Source of the DNA: Procambarus clarkii
Lineage: Eukaryota > Arthropoda > Malacostraca > Decapoda > Cambaridae
Direction of reading: 5' to 3'
Assembly (NCBI RefSeq): GCF_040958095.1
Contig: NC_091169.1
Span: forward strand, 8,720,380-8,784,379
DNA length: 64,000 bases
Both the position numbers and the translations under genes were made by a program. Of the stretch, positions 9,835-21,638 are shown piece by piece; position 1 is the stretch's first letter, and each line of letters starts with the position of its first letter. The notes beneath the pieces were generated by a model. That model ran no database searches. It worked only from the letters and a program-made list of their open reading frames with translations, and was not told where the DNA came from.

Positions 9835-10537
9835 ATCGACATAGCAGCGGCGACGCGACGGAAATTGCGAGAGTGGCATTTCCGGTATGCACGGTGACAT
9901 CAAAACAGGACGTCAGGGAAGATGATATCGCATCAACACTCAGAGTGTTGATGCGAGGTCCTTTTATTGTTACAAGAACCTGTCTTGTTTCGATATTGTT
10001 GTGCTTGCATCTTTCCGCCGTTGTGACATTTGGGCATTCTAGGAGTCTGTTTGCATGAACTTCGACCGGGAAATTTTGAACTATCATTTTGGTGATTTTT
10101 TCTTCTGGTTTCAGTTCAACTAGGTGTTCTGTGTTCCTAAGGTTTGTGATTATATCCGGATTAGCTGTGGATATGTTATATCTACCTCTAATGTCGGGCT
10201 TTGCTCTAAGATCTGATGCTGGATTATTCTTTTCCAGTGCGGCAATGTAAGCATAAGTGGGACCATCCACTGGTTTTTTGGTTTTGAATATGGTCCTTGG
10301 CATTGGTTTGGGTGCTCCTCTTGAGTTCTGGTTGGCTTCTAGTTTGGTTTCTTTGGATGTTTCTTCGGTTCTTTTTCGTTTGTTTGCCTTTCCGTTGCCT
10401 ACAAGTTGCCACGGTGCTTCGTTTAGGGTTGGGTCGTCTTCAGCAATTTTCCTTGCTCTTGCTACTATATCACTGTGTCCTTCTGACGTTAATAATTCAA
10501 GAAGGATGGTTAGGAAAGTCATATCCTGGGGAGACAT
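9835..10537 (-). pseudogene. Orphan LINE ORF1 fragment (gag-like, before zinc knuckles)
   Basis: A 234-codon frame starts MSPQDMTFLTILLELL. It has a Lys/Arg-rich middle, then a region with LKPEEKITKMIVQNFPVEV and a Cys-containing segment LLECPNVTTAERC, ending ETRQVLVTIKGPR and a divergent end. The layout resembles ORF1 of jockey/I-type LINEs, where this RNA-binding part precedes CCHC knuckles. The knuckles are missing and LINE-B3 abuts the end. The family assignment is inference; no ORF2 that clearly belongs to it is adjacent. Confidence 0.45.
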
Positions 10538-11431
10538 GGTTACACTGTACTAAAAGAGTAACTGAGGGAGTGACTGTAACTGTGTACTGCTACACTCAGC
10601 GACTGAAGTCCGATGAGGAGGTCTAAAGCCTCCTTAAGTGGATATACACAGCCTGAGGAATGTATAGTGACTAACAAGGACTGCAGTACTTCAGGGAAGT
10701 GCGAAGAAGCTAATCAAGCGGTGTAAGGGCGCCAAGGATCGTGTGCAAATAGTCTTGGAAAAGTCGAGAGAGTTACGACGGCTAGAAGAGTGAGTGACTC
10801 GCCGTCAGTGGAACTCCAAAGCATTCAGAGCTGTGGTGATTGGATCACGTCCACTAGGAACTCAGGAGGGAGAAGATGCATCCTAATCCTTGAGTGTGGT
10901 CTCGGTGAAGGAGTGCTTGAGGGAACGACGCATGCAGTGACGACTGGACGAGCCAATGCCCAGGAACCACATAAAATGGACTCTGTTACCATCCTTGTTA
11001 TGAAAATGTTACTTGTTATGGGAAGGTGGTACTGAGAGGGCCTAAGGGAAAAAACCTAGGAGTTCCTAAAATCAGTGGAGATCAGAAATGCCTGGCCCTC
11101 AATAAGAACATAAAACAGTACTAAATTACTGGCTTTAAAGTAAATACGTCAGTCTAGCAGTAGATCACTGCTCCACTTCACAGGAAGAATGGATACTCCT
11201 TCAATAGTACTTATTTATTAAACCCTTCAACAACCCCCATATACATTAACACTCTAAAACACTTATTCTCTTTACCACTCTATCTTACGTTAAATACCTT
11301 GGTCCACATAAGCAGGATTCAAGGTTTACAAGGACAACTAGGGTAAAGACTACTTGGCAAGGGACACTAGCACGGACTCTAGGTAGCCTGGTACCACTTG
11401 AGCACACGTGGTTCCACTGAGATCCCCTACC
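10538..11431. other. Unassigned non-coding stretch
   Basis: I see no convincing gene. The first 50 bases could be the 5' leader of the minus-strand ORF1. A short open frame (10790-11035) has no recognisable domain. Composition is mixed and no tandem repeat stands out. Confidence 0.3.
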
Positions 11432-11505
11432 TTAAGGTTACCTTGAGGTGGTTCCGGGGCTCAGCGACGCCGCGGCCCGGTCGTCGACCAGGCCTCCTCA
11501 AGAGC
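11432..11505 (-). mobile_element. SINE-3, tail fragment of a SINE-2-like element
   Basis: On the minus strand it reads GGAGGCCTGGTCGACGACC, then GGGCCGCGGCGTCGCTGAG and an ACCTCAAGGTAACCT terminal unit. It matches the 3' part of SINE-2; head and body are missing. Confidence 0.6.
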
Positions 11506-11975
11506 TTCCCTAGAGTTACTTAGCAATATAAACATTAGCGTAGACTATACACATTACAACACGCTTATGCCAGAAAACGTACATGCAACACGGTACTTAG
11601 CTTTATAAACTAGACGCAGGATAAGATAAAGGAAGAGGAGGAGGAGGAGCAGTAGAATAGAAACACACAAGAGAGTTATGTCCACACCACACAGCCAGCC
11701 AGAGAAGAAGGAAGCAGCCTCTGCGCTCCCTTATAAAATGCTGCTCGAGTGTGATGCCTAGGTGATCGGACAGCCACACCAATACAAATCTTCCCCGATC
11801 TTCATTACTACTTACTTTAACAATTTTAAGGGTAGCTGATACTTAGTTCAATATTATTTTTTAATAGTCAACAAGCTCAGAGTCTGAATGATCTGTGAGA
11901 AACAAGATTCCTCTTACGTTTAGCAAGGATGACGGGAATACTGCAGAACAAAGCTTTATGGTGTCCTGCATGTAA
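11506..11975. other. Unassigned spacer before LINE-B4
   Basis: No gene or known repeat is recognised. It contains a short GAG-repeat (aggaagaggaggaggagg near 11625) and is otherwise ordinary AT-balanced sequence. Confidence 0.3.
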
Positions 11976-11978
11976 TTT

Positions 11979-12021
<43 letters not shown>

Positions 12022-15000
12022 TATATATATATACAGGAAGATACATTGGGTTTGTGAGAATACATTAGATAGTACAGTATTTACATTCTTGTAAAGCCAC
12101 TAGTACGCGCAGCGTTTCGGGCAGGTCCTTAATCTAGCAGATAATTTTAAGTAGGTAATTTCAATCAGAATTGATAAATGAAAGATACATTACAAGAGAA
12201 AAATGAGATGAGAGAGATAAGTAAGTATATTAAAGCACATTGTTATATTAAAGCTCTGATTGATTACATTGACAGCTTGAGTAGTAATTTAAACAAGGTT
12301 AATGGACACCATACAGCAGATTGACAGCACATATAAGACAGCAATGATCACAATGGTAAAGATGTTCAGATTGGGTACATAAAGATTGGGAGACTGGGTA
12401 GCAAAAGATACAGATAAACAAGATTTATAAACACCATACAACAGATTGGCAGCACATATAAGAAAACAGCAATGATCACAATGGTAAAGATGTTCAAATT
12501 GGGAACATAAAGGTTGGGAGATTGGGTAGCAATTAATACAATGCAATTTTAAGGCAAAAAGTGAAAAACTATGAAGATGAAATTAGGTATTTTTTAGTAT
12601 TGATTTTGAATGATGTGAAAGTTGGACAGCTTTTCAATTCAGTAGGGAGTGAGTTCCATAAACTGGGTCCCTTTATTTGCATAGAGTGTTTACACAGATT
12701 AAGTTTAACTCTGGGGATATCAAAGAGATATTTATTTCTGGTGTGGTGATAATGGGTCCTATTACATCTGTCCAGGAAGAGTTTCAGACAAGGATTTGCA
12801 TTTAAGAACAGGGTTTTGTAAATGTAGTTGACACAAGAGAATTTGTGGAGTGAGATTATGTTTAGCATGTTTAGGGAGTTAAACAAGGGGGCTGTGTGTT
12901 GTCTGAAAGCAGAATTTGATATTATTCTGATAGCAGATTTTTGCTGGGTGATGATGGACTTGAGGTGGTTTGCAGTGGTTGAACCCCATGCACAGATACC
13001 ATAGTTGAGATAGGGATAGATTAGTGCATAATATAGAGAGATGAGAGCAGAGTTAGGAACATAATATCTGATTTTAGAGAGTATACCAACTGTTTTAGAG
13101 ACTTTCTTAGTTATGTGTTGTATATGGGTACTGAAGTTGAGTCTCTTGTCTAGGAATATGCCAAGAAACTTTCCATCATTTTTATTGCTAATGTTTACAT
13201 TGTCAATCTGAAGCTGAATTGCATTTGTAGATTTGCTTCCGAATAGGATGTAGTAGGTCTTTTTTATGTTAAGTGTTAGTTTGTTGGTTGACATCCATAA
13301 GTAGACTTTTTTTTAGTTCATTATTAACAACACCATTTAGTGTATGTGGGTTGGGGTTGGAGTAGATGAGGGTTGTATCATCAGCAAACAAAATAGGTTT
13401 CAGAATGTTAGAGACATTAGGCAGATCATTAATTTATATAAGAAAAAGAAGAGGTCCGAAGATGCTGCCCTGTGGCACTCTAACAGTTATTGGTAGAATG
13501 GGAGAGATTATATTATTGATGGCTACACATTGGTGTCTATCACTAAGATAGGATTGGATATAGTCCAGTGCATGGCCTCGGATTCCATAATGATGGAGTT
13601 TACTTAAGAGGTAATCGTGATTAACAGTATCAAAGGCCTTTTTCAGGTCAATGAAGAGTCCAATTGGAAACTCATTTTTTCAAGGGCTGAGTAAATTATA
13701 TCAAGGAGACTAATAATTGCATCGTTGGTACTCTTTTGAGAGCAGAATCCAAACTGACAGGGGCTAAGAATGTCGAATTTTACGAGATAGGAGTAGAGCT
13801 GTTTGTAGATAATTTTTTGAAATATTTTTGATAGTATGGGTAGGTTCGATATTGGTCTATATTTGTTTATGTCTGACGGATTACCTCCTTTATGAACTGG
13901 CGTTACTCTTGCTTTTTTAAGGATATCAGGGAAGGTATGACACTCAAGGGATTTGTTGAACAGCAGAGCTATAGGTGGCGCAAGGGCATGGGAGGCGCTC
14001 TTGTATACAATGGATGGGATTTCACTGATGTTCCCAGCTTTGGTTTTTAATGAGTGTATGATGGACACAACATCTGACGGGCTGACTGGTGAGAGGAGAA
14101 GAGAGTTTGGATAGCTGCCTGAGAGATATGTGTTGATATGTGTCTGAGTCTGTGGGATTTTACTTGCAAGGTTTGCACCAATCGATGAAAAGAAGCTATT
14201 AAATTCATTCGCCATTTCCAAGTCAGATGAGAGTGTAAGGCCATCCATAGAGAGTGTTATCTGGTTGTGGGAGTGTTGTTTAGTTCCCAGGATGTTAGAG
14301 ATGGTATTCCATGTGCTTTTCATGTTGCCTTTTGCTTCTTTGAATCTAGTCTCATAATATGAAAGTTTTGCTTTTCTTATGATACTGGTAAGCACTGATG
14401 AGTACCTTTTAACTACTTCCATTGAAACTAGGCCACTCCTAAATTTCTTTTCGTATTCATGTTTTTTGTTGATCGATTTAATTATGCCACTTGTGAGCCA
14501 CGGGTTATTTTTTCTTTTATCAGTTACTTGTTTGGTAAGGAGGGGACAGTGAGTGTTGTAGAGGCTTAGAGTTTTGGAGAGAAAGAGGTTAGTTGATGAG
14601 TTTATATCCTGTGAATTATTAAATTCAGATTCCCAGTTAATATTGTGGAGTGCATTATAGAGATTGCCTAAAGCTGATTCACTATGTAGCCTGAATGAAA
14701 GTTTTTTGGTTTCTGGTGGTGATGTGTCAATGTTTGCTATGAGGAAAGTAGGATAGTGGTCAGTTGTTCTGTCAATAATTACCCGAGATGTAAGGGGAGC
14801 TGTTATATTAGTCCATAGGTGATCCAGGGTAGTGGCAGATGTTTGAGTGACTCGGGTGGGCTTGGTGATTGTGTTGATTAGCATACAGGAGTGCATGCTG
14901 TTACGGAAATAGTCAACTTGAGGGTTGTTTTGAAGACCCAGGTCAATATTGAAATCACCTCCCAGAATGATGTGATTTTTGTTGAGATTGTTATTTATGA

Positions 15001-15028
15001 TAAGATTCCTTACATTGTCAGAGAATAA
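11976..15028 (-). mobile_element. LINE-B4, long 5'-truncated copy
   Basis: From the left it has an (ATTT)n run, tail core near 12097-12122, 3' UTR with the 125-base duplication (about 12306-12545), the full RT half of ORF2 and the C-terminal part of EN up to the GDFNID equivalent near 14950. It stops at 15028, where LINE-B5 3' UTR starts without its terminal tail. Confidence 0.85.
12569..15028 (-). pseudogene. LINE-B4 ORF2 (EN C-terminus, RT)
   Basis: Read on the minus strand: the EN end (TTLDHLWTNITAPL, then DRTTDHYPTFLIAN), the linker (KAKLSYYETRFKEAKGNMKS), RT start (NKYRPISNLPILSKIFQK), GFCSQKSTNDA, then DLRKAFDTVNH, GVPQGSILGPL and FADDTTLIYS, and the C-terminal tail. It is broken near 13675 (a base lost in the T run, NEFP segment) and near 13305 (extra T bases), so RT is split over three frames. 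Otherwise it is close to LINE-B5 and B7. Confidence 0.85.
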
Positions 15029-16663
15029 AGCTATATTGATTACATTGACAGCTTGATTAGTAATTTAAACAAGATTAATAGACACCATACAGCAGATTGA
15101 CAGCACATATAAGACAGCAATGATCACAATGGTAAAGATGTTCAGAATGGGTACATAAAGATTGGGAGACTGGGTAGCAAAAGATACAGATAAACAAGAT
15201 TTATAAACACCATACAACAGATTGGCAGCACATATAAGAAAACAGCAATGATCACAATGGTAAAAATGTTCAAATTGGGAACATAAAGGTTGGGAGATTG
15301 GGTAGCAATAGATACAGTGCAATTTTAAGGCAAAAAGTGAAAAACTATGAAGATGAAATTATGTACTTTTTAGTATTCATTTTGAATGATGTAAAAGTTG
15401 GACAGCTTTTCAATTCAGTAGGGAGTGAGTTCCATAAACTGGGTCCCTTTATTTGCATAGAGTGTTTACACAGATTAAGTTTAACTCTGGGGATATCAAA
15501 GAGATATTTATTTCTGGTGTGGTGATAATGGGTCCTATTACATCTGTCCAGGAAGAATTTCAGACAAGGATTTGCATTTAAGAACAGGGTTTTGTAAATG
15601 TAGTTGACACAAGAGAATTTGTGGAGTGAGATTATGTTTAGCATGTTTAGGGAGTTAAACAAGGGGGCTGTGTGTTGTCTGAAAGCAGAATTTGATATTA
15701 TTCTGATAGCAGATTTTTGCTGGGTGATGATGGACTTGAGGTGGTTTGCAGTGGTTAAACCCCATGCACAGATACCATAGTTGAGATAGGGATAGATTAG
15801 TGCATAATATAGAGAGATGAGAGCAGAGTTAGGAACATAATATCTGATTTTGGAGTGTATACCAACTGTTTTAGAGACTTTCTTAGTTACGTGTTGTATG
15901 TGGGTACTGAAGTTGAGTCTCTTGTCTAGGAATATGCCAAGAAACTTTCCATCATTTTTATTGCTAATGTTTACATTGTCTATCTGAAGCTGAATTGCAT
16001 TTGTAGATTTGCTTCCAAATAGGATGTAGTAGGTCTTTTCTATGTTAAGTGTTAGTTTGTTGGTTGACATCCATAAGTGGACTTTTTTTAGTTCATTATT
16101 AACAACATCATTTAGTGTATGTGGGTTGGGGTTGGAGTAAATGAGGGTAGTATCATCAGCAAACAAAATAGGTTTCAAAATGTTAGAGACATTAGGCAGA
16201 TCATTAATGTATATAAGAAATAGTAAGGGTCCCAAGATGCTGCCCTGTGGCACTCCAACGGTTATTGGTAGAATGGGAGAGATTATATTATTGATGGCTA
16301 CACATTGGTGTCTATCACTAAGATAGGATTGGATATAGTTCAGTGCATGGCCTCGGATTCCATAATGATGGAGTTTACTTAAGAGGTAATCGTGATTAAC
16401 AGTATCAAAGGCCTTTCTCAGGTCAATGAAGAGTCCAGTCGGAAACTCATTTTTGTCAAGGGCTGAGTAAATTATATGAAGGAGACTAATAATTGCATCG
16501 TTGGTACTCTTTTGAGAGCGGAAGCCAAACTGACAGGGGCTAAGAATGTCGAATTTTACGAGATAGGAGTAGAGCTGTTTGTAGATAATTTTTTGAAATA
16601 TTTTTGATAGTATGGGTAGGTTCGATATTGGTCTGTAGTAGTTTATATCTGACGGATTACTGT
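15029..16663 (-). mobile_element. LINE-B5, truncated at both ends
   Basis: It starts inside the 3' UTR (TTGATTACATTGACAGC) without the terminal tail, core or (ATTT)n run. It runs through the 125-base duplication (about 15080-15322) and the RT half of ORF2, and ends in the PSDIN segment. Loss of the 3' end exactly at the LINE-B4 junction suggests a rearrangement rather than simple insertion. Confidence 0.85.
15345..16661 (-). pseudogene. LINE-B5 ORF2, uninterrupted RT half
   Basis: This single open frame covers the whole RT domain and C terminus of LINE-B ORF2: YYRPISNLPILSKIF, GFRSQKSTNDAI, FIDLRKAFDTVNH, GVPQGSILGPLLFLIYIND, FADDTTLIYSN, the thumb-like NKLTLNIEKTYYILFG, then the conserved tail ending YIISSS. 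The catalytic DD is intact and there is no frameshift over about 440 codons. EN and ORF1 are missing, so it is inactive, but it is the cleanest RT of the inverted LINE-B copies. A few codons at the 5' side come from flanking DNA. Confidence 0.85.
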
Positions 16664-16758
16664 TATTGTAATTGACTATCCTTCTCACATTATCCAATCC
16701 TATCAATTAATGTAAAGTAATTATTTAGAACGCAAATTGACCTCTGCTTTCCATCTAA

Positions 16759-19618
16759 GGTCACAAGAGTAAAATTAGGTCACATGGAGTAGTGGGTCTG
16801 TATATTAGGGAAGACCTTGTATGCTCGGAGCTCCTAAACGTTACAAATGAGGTGGTAGAGGTACTGGGATTAAAAATAGAGAAAATAAATTTAGTGATTA
16901 TTCTAATATACAAACCGCCAGATGCAACGGCTGAGGAATTCACAGAACAGATAAGCAAAATAGAGAATAGCCTTGATAAATTGGAGAACCCGATACCTGA
17001 TGTTATCTTCCTAGGTGACTTCACCTTGCCTAGTCTCAGGTGGAAAATAGCAAACAATAATATTATACCAGGAAATCTATCAGGACCTAACCAACCACAG
17101 ATTAGAGAACTACATAGATTCTGTGACAAATTTTCACTCAATCAGCAGATATCGGAGCCAACGAGAAATGAAAATATTCTAGATCTGGTCTTTACGAACA
17201 ATGAAGACATTATCAGAGACATTACGATATCAGATACCACATACTCAGATCACAAGCTCATTGAAGTGCAAACGACCATCAATACTCAGAATAGACCTAA
17301 AACGTTGATAAAGCGAGAGGGGCTATTCAGTAAATTCAATTTTAATAATAAAAGGATAGACTGGGAGATAATAAACAGAGAACTTACAAACATTCCATGG
17401 GGAACTGTTCTAAGTAATACAAGTCCTACAGAAGGAATAGAAAAACTGACTTCAGAAGCGTATCAAGTCTGTCTGAAACAAGTTCCTTTGAGGAAAGCCA
17501 GAAAGAGAGCTAACGTAGAAAGAGAACGCAGACGACACTATAAACGCAGGAAAAAAATAACGGAACTGCTTATGCAGACACGAATTTCCCGTCAAAGAAG
17601 GAATAATTTAAATAGGGAGATTGAAGAAATCGAGCGGAAATTGAAACACTCATATGAAACTGAAGAAAGGCAGTTAGAACAGAAAGCAATTCAGGAAATA
17701 AAGAAAAATCCAAAATATTTTTTCTCATATGCGAAATCAAAAGCAAAAACCACTGCCAGTATTGGACCTATTCGTACAAGTGAAGGTTCATACACGGAGG
17801 ATGACAAAGAAATTAGTGAAATCCTAAAAAAGCAGTATGAGGACATGTTTAGCACTCCAATAAACAACATGAAGGTGGAAGATCCAGACAATTTCGTTAT
17901 GCGGGATATTCAAACCCCTGTAAATATATCTGATATAAACACTAGCGCACTAAATTTTGAAAGAGAAATTGAAAACATGCCCATGCACTCGGCCCCAGGT
18001 CCAGACTCATGGAATTCAATATTTATAAAGAAATGCAAAGTGCCGATAGCACAGGCACTCAGTATAGTGTGGAGGAAGAGCTTGGACACGGGGGAGATAC
18101 CAGATGCACTTAAAGTAGCAGACATAGCCCCTCTACACAAGGGAGGGAGCAAAGCATTGGCAAAAAATTATAGACCAGTTGCACTAACATCGCACATCAT
18201 AAAAGTATTTGAGAGAGTGATTAGGAGTCAGGTCACCAATTTCATGGAGACCAATGACCTTCACAACCCAGGCCAACATGGATTTCGAGCGGGAAGATCG
18301 TGCCTCTCACAGCTACTTGAGCACTACGACAAAGTCACTGAGGCATTAGAAGAAAAACAGAATGCTGATGTGATATACACGGACTTCGCAAAGGCTTTCG
18401 ATAAATGTGACCATGGCGTGATAGCACACAAAATGAAGTCAATGGGAATAACCGGTAAAGTAGGACGCTGGATACTCAGTTTTCTGTCAAACAGGACTCA
18501 GCGAGTAACAGTCAACCATATAAAATCTAGTCCAAGTGCAGTTAAAAGCTCTGTACCTCAGGGTACAGTCCTTGCACCGCTGCTTTTCCTTATTCTCATA
18601 TCAGATATAGATAAAAATACAAGTCACAGCTTCGTATCATCCTTTGCAGATGACACAAAAATCAGTATGAAAATTACCTCGGCTGAAGACATTGAAAAAC
18701 TTCAAGCTGATATTAATAAAGTTTTCGACTGGGCATCAGAAAATAACATGATGTTTAACAGTGATAAATTCCAGGTACTAAGGTACGGTAAAATTGAGGA
18801 CCTTAAACATAATACAGAGTACAAAACACAATCAAATGTACCCATAGTAGGAAAACAGCATGTAAAGGATTTGGGAATAATAATGTCTGACGACCTAACG
18901 TTTAAGGAGCATAACCAAGCAAATATTGCGACAGCCAGAAAAATGAGAGGATGGATTACGAGAACTTTCAAATCCAGGGATCCCATCACAATGGTTGTAC
19001 TCTTTAAGTCACTTGTGTTGTCCCGTCTTGAGTACTGCTCAGTACTCACTTCCCCCTTCAGAGCAGGAGAGATTGCTGAAATAGAGGGAATACAGAGAAC
19101 ATATACGGCACGCATAGACGCAATAAAGCACCTAAATTATTGGGATCGTCTCAAAGCCCTCCAAATGTACTCATTAGAAAGAAGACGAGAGAGATATCAA
19201 ATAATATACACCTGGAAGATACTGGAGGGCCAAGTACCAAATCTACACAGTAAAATAACAACGTACTGGAGTGAACGATATGGAAGAAAATGTAGAATAG
19301 AACCAGTGAAGAGCAGAGGTGCCATAGGCACAATCAGAGAACACTGTATAAACGTCAGAGGTCCGCGGTTGTTCAACGTCCTCCCAGCAAGCATAAGAAA
19401 TATTGCCGGAACAACCGTGGACATTTTCAAGAGGAAACTAGATTTATTCCTCCAAGGTGTGCCGGACCAACCGGGCTGTGGTGGGTATGTGGGCCTGCGG
19501 GCCGCTCCAAGCAACAGCCTAGTGGACCAAACTCTCACAAGTCAAGCCTGGCCTCGGGCCGGGCTTGGGGAGTAGAAGAACTCCCAGAACCCCATCAACC
19601 AGGTATCAACCAGGTAAG
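16759..19618 (+). mobile_element. LINE-C, L2/CR1-like element, 5'-truncated
   Basis: One long ORF2 is followed by a very short 3' UTR ending in tandem ATCAACCAGGT units at about 19594-19617. Coding similarity starts near 16759 inside EN, so ORF1 and the EN N terminus are lost. Short 3' tandem units instead of poly(A) are typical of the L2/CR1 group. The left edge abuts LINE-B5 after about 95 unassigned bases; the right edge abuts LINE-D. Confidence 0.85.
16792..19575 (+). CDS. LINE-C ORF2, EN-RT polyprotein (5'-truncated, open)
   Basis: The 927-codon frame has no stop or frameshift. EN: YIREDL start, FLGDFTLPSL near residue 73, EPTRNENILDLVFT, and YSDHKLIE near 152. A basic linker with RRHYKRRKK follows. 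RT: MHSAPGPDSWN, NYRPVALTSH, DFAKAFDKCDHG near 529, SVPQGTVLAPLLFLILISD, and SSFADDTKIS near 617, then an RNA-binding-like tail ending in Pro/Gly-rich sequence. Product: nicking plus target-primed reverse transcription. The listed start is a GTG; coding similarity runs about 11 codons further upstream to a stop, so this is truncation, not a real start. The lack of lesions suggests a recent insertion. Confidence 0.85.
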   Translation: MGLYIREDLVCSELLNVTNEVVEVLGLKIEKINLVIILIYKPPDATAEEFTEQISKIENSLDKLENPIPDVIFLGDFTLPSLRWKIANNNIIPGNLSGPNQPQIRELHRFCDKFSLNQQISEPTRNENILDLVFTNNEDIIRDITISDTTYSDHKLIEVQTTINTQNRPKTLIKREGLFSKFNFNNKRIDWEIINRELTNIPWGTVLSNTSPTEGIEKLTSEAYQVCLKQVPLRKARKRANVERERRRHYKRRKKITELLMQTRISRQRRNNLNREIEEIERKLKHSYETEERQLEQKAIQEIKKNPKYFFSYAKSKAKTTASIGPIRTSEGSYTEDDKEISEILKKQYEDMFSTPINNMKVEDPDNFVMRDIQTPVNISDINTSALNFEREIENMPMHSAPGPDSWNSIFIKKCKVPIAQALSIVWRKSLDTGEIPDALKVADIAPLHKGGSKALAKNYRPVALTSHIIKVFERVIRSQVTNFMETNDLHNPGQHGFRAGRSCLSQLLEHYDKVTEALEEKQNADVIYTDFAKAFDKCDHGVIAHKMKSMGITGKVGRWILSFLSNRTQRVTVNHIKSSPSAVKSSVPQGTVLAPLLFLILISDIDKNTSHSFVSSFADDTKISMKITSAEDIEKLQADINKVFDWASENNMMFNSDKFQVLRYGKIEDLKHNTEYKTQSNVPIVGKQHVKDLGIIMSDDLTFKEHNQANIATARKMRGWITRTFKSRDPITMVVLFKSLVLSRLEYCSVLTSPFRAGEIAEIEGIQRTYTARIDAIKHLNYWDRLKALQMYSLERRRERYQIIYTWKILEGQVPNLHSKITTYWSERYGRKCRIEPVKSRGAIGTIREHCINVRGPRLFNVLPASIRNIAGTTVDIFKRKLDLFLQGVPDQPGCGGYVGLRAAPSNSLVDQTLTSQAWPRAGLGE

Positions 19619-19639
19619 GAACCCAGGGTCGTAACAATC

Positions 19640-21638
19640 CTTAATAATTTTGTTGTATTTGTGTCTAGCTTCGGACACGAACATGTTACAGTTATGTCTG
19701 AAAGAGTTGAGAGCATTTAAGGATGATAAGGAGTCACTGACAGTTAATGTATCAAGTTTGGAGACTTGTACACATTTCAGTGCAAGGAGCAAGGCAAATA
19801 GTTCGGTCTGAAGGGTAGAGGCCCAGTTGTTTATACGTACTCCCCGTACGTACGGGGAGCCATAAGCCATCGCCCATTGTCAGGACAACTGCACTTCCAG
19901 CTGCACCCGTGGTGCGGTGTAGGGAACCATCAGTGTATATGATTTGAGAGAGAGAGTGCTCTGTGGACAGAGCATCAATATGGCTTAAGGCGTTGAGCTT
20001 TGCCTCAAGACGAAGCTTGGGCTGATCTCTAATTTGCTTCTTAAGTGGAAAGGGGAGGATTAAAACTGGAAAGGGTGTAATCTCCCACGGTGCAGGAAAG
20101 TGCCGTTGTTGTTTCTCTTGGTACAAATTATGAACCCTATACATTCTGAGATGAGTTCCAGTTTTAGTTATCCATTTGGAACAATGCTGATCTTCAATAA
20201 AGAAATTCTGGAGGGCTTCTGTGCAAGGGTTAAGATGAGTTAGTCTAAGTATTTTTATACCAATTTGACAGTTAATTTCAGTAACACGATCAACAACGCT
20301 CGGAATATTAAGTTCCTTCCTCATATTAAGCATCTTTGTGGTACGAGGGCACCCAAGGATTATCCTCAAGGCTTCGTTCTGCAATTTTTCAAGCCCTCCA
20401 AGCTTTCTTTCAGGCATCAAAACAAGCAGAGGTGCAGCATAATCCACTAAAGATCTGATGTATGCAAGGTACATCATTTTGACAATTCTGACATTGGCAC
20501 CATAGCCTGAGTGATAACCTGCAACAGCCTTGAGAGCTCGGAACCTCTCTTTATACCGACGACAGAGTCTGAATACAACAAACCCATACAGTGACACCTC
20601 AAGGCCAAGGTATTTGAATCTGTTTACATAGTCAAGCTGGGAGCCATCAGACAGTTGCATTTTGCGAACAGCTCCTCCCTGCCTGGGTGGGCGCCGATTT
20701 AGTATCTTTGTTTTCTCTGCTGAGATAATTAAACCTAGGTCCTGACATGAGTCTAATACAGAGTTAAGAGTGTTCTGCGTGTTAGCATACCCAGTGGTGT
20801 GTATCATTATATCATCAGCATAGCTAATGATGTGGACGTTGGGTTTGCTCGGTACAGAGTTTAACAGCGTGTTTATTAAGATATTAAATAATGTAGGACT
20901 GAGGACACCTCCCTGCGGGGTACCTAGTTTAAAGTCTCTTGTTACACTCCTATGCCCCTGGAAAAATACAGATGATTTCCTGTTGGATAAGTAACCCCTG
21001 ATCCAAGAAAGAAGCCGACCACCAATATTCATTCTTGCAAGCTCACTCAAGATAACATGTCTATTTGCAATATCAAAGGCAGACTTGAGATCTAGGAAGG
21101 TGGTATATGACTTTTCAGTGTGCAGGGTAAGAAAGGTGGTGATGCAATGATGCACACTCCTTCTATGCATGAAGCCATATATCTGGGGGGATAGCATGGT
21201 TCTTATTCTATGGAGGAGATGGTTTAAGACCATTCTCTCAAATGTTTTGCAAATGCAGCTAGTAAGGGAAATTGGGCGGAAAGCATTCTCTTGATTTGGC
21301 TTGGGAATTGGAATGATTATACTGTTGGTCCAAGAGTTAGGAAGTTCCCCAGTAACATAGCTCATATTATACATCTCAAGCAGGGGATTCCCTGGTACTA
21401 AAGGAAGTAGACGCAATATGTCGTAAGTGTATACTATCTTCATCGGGGGATGTGGCTTTACCTTTGTTTAGGGCCGCAAGTAATTCAAACTCAGTAAATG
21501 GCACGTTGCATTCATCTTTCTTGTGGAGCATGAAGTCAACGAGCCTTTCTCGATCTCCGTAACCAGCATTTAATCTTAACTGTATGTCTGGGGGGAAGAT
21601 TATTGAAGCTAGAGGTAGTTGCCCAAGCATCGACTAAC
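19640..21638 (-). pseudogene. LINE-D ORF2: RT and RNase H
   Basis: The main frame (563 codons from 21443) holds RT motifs NAFRPISLTSCICKTFERM, GFMHRRSVHH, FLDLKSAFDIANRH, GTPQGGVLSPTLF and SYADDIMIH (YADD near 20810-20830), then an RNase H start, IYTDGSLHRTTGAAGS. RNase H continues in another frame (TELFALLLALK, VSDSLSSL) to 19640. A shift around 19870 next to a 20-base palindrome separates TDGS from the Glu and Asp motifs. A further shift near 21400-21440 joins the RT N terminus. RNase H places it in the I/jockey side of LINEs. Confidence 0.8.

Noticed and set aside
10600..10660. Hammerhead ribozyme-like CCGATGAGGAGG
   Set aside because: The second conserved box (GAAA) and stem layout are absent.
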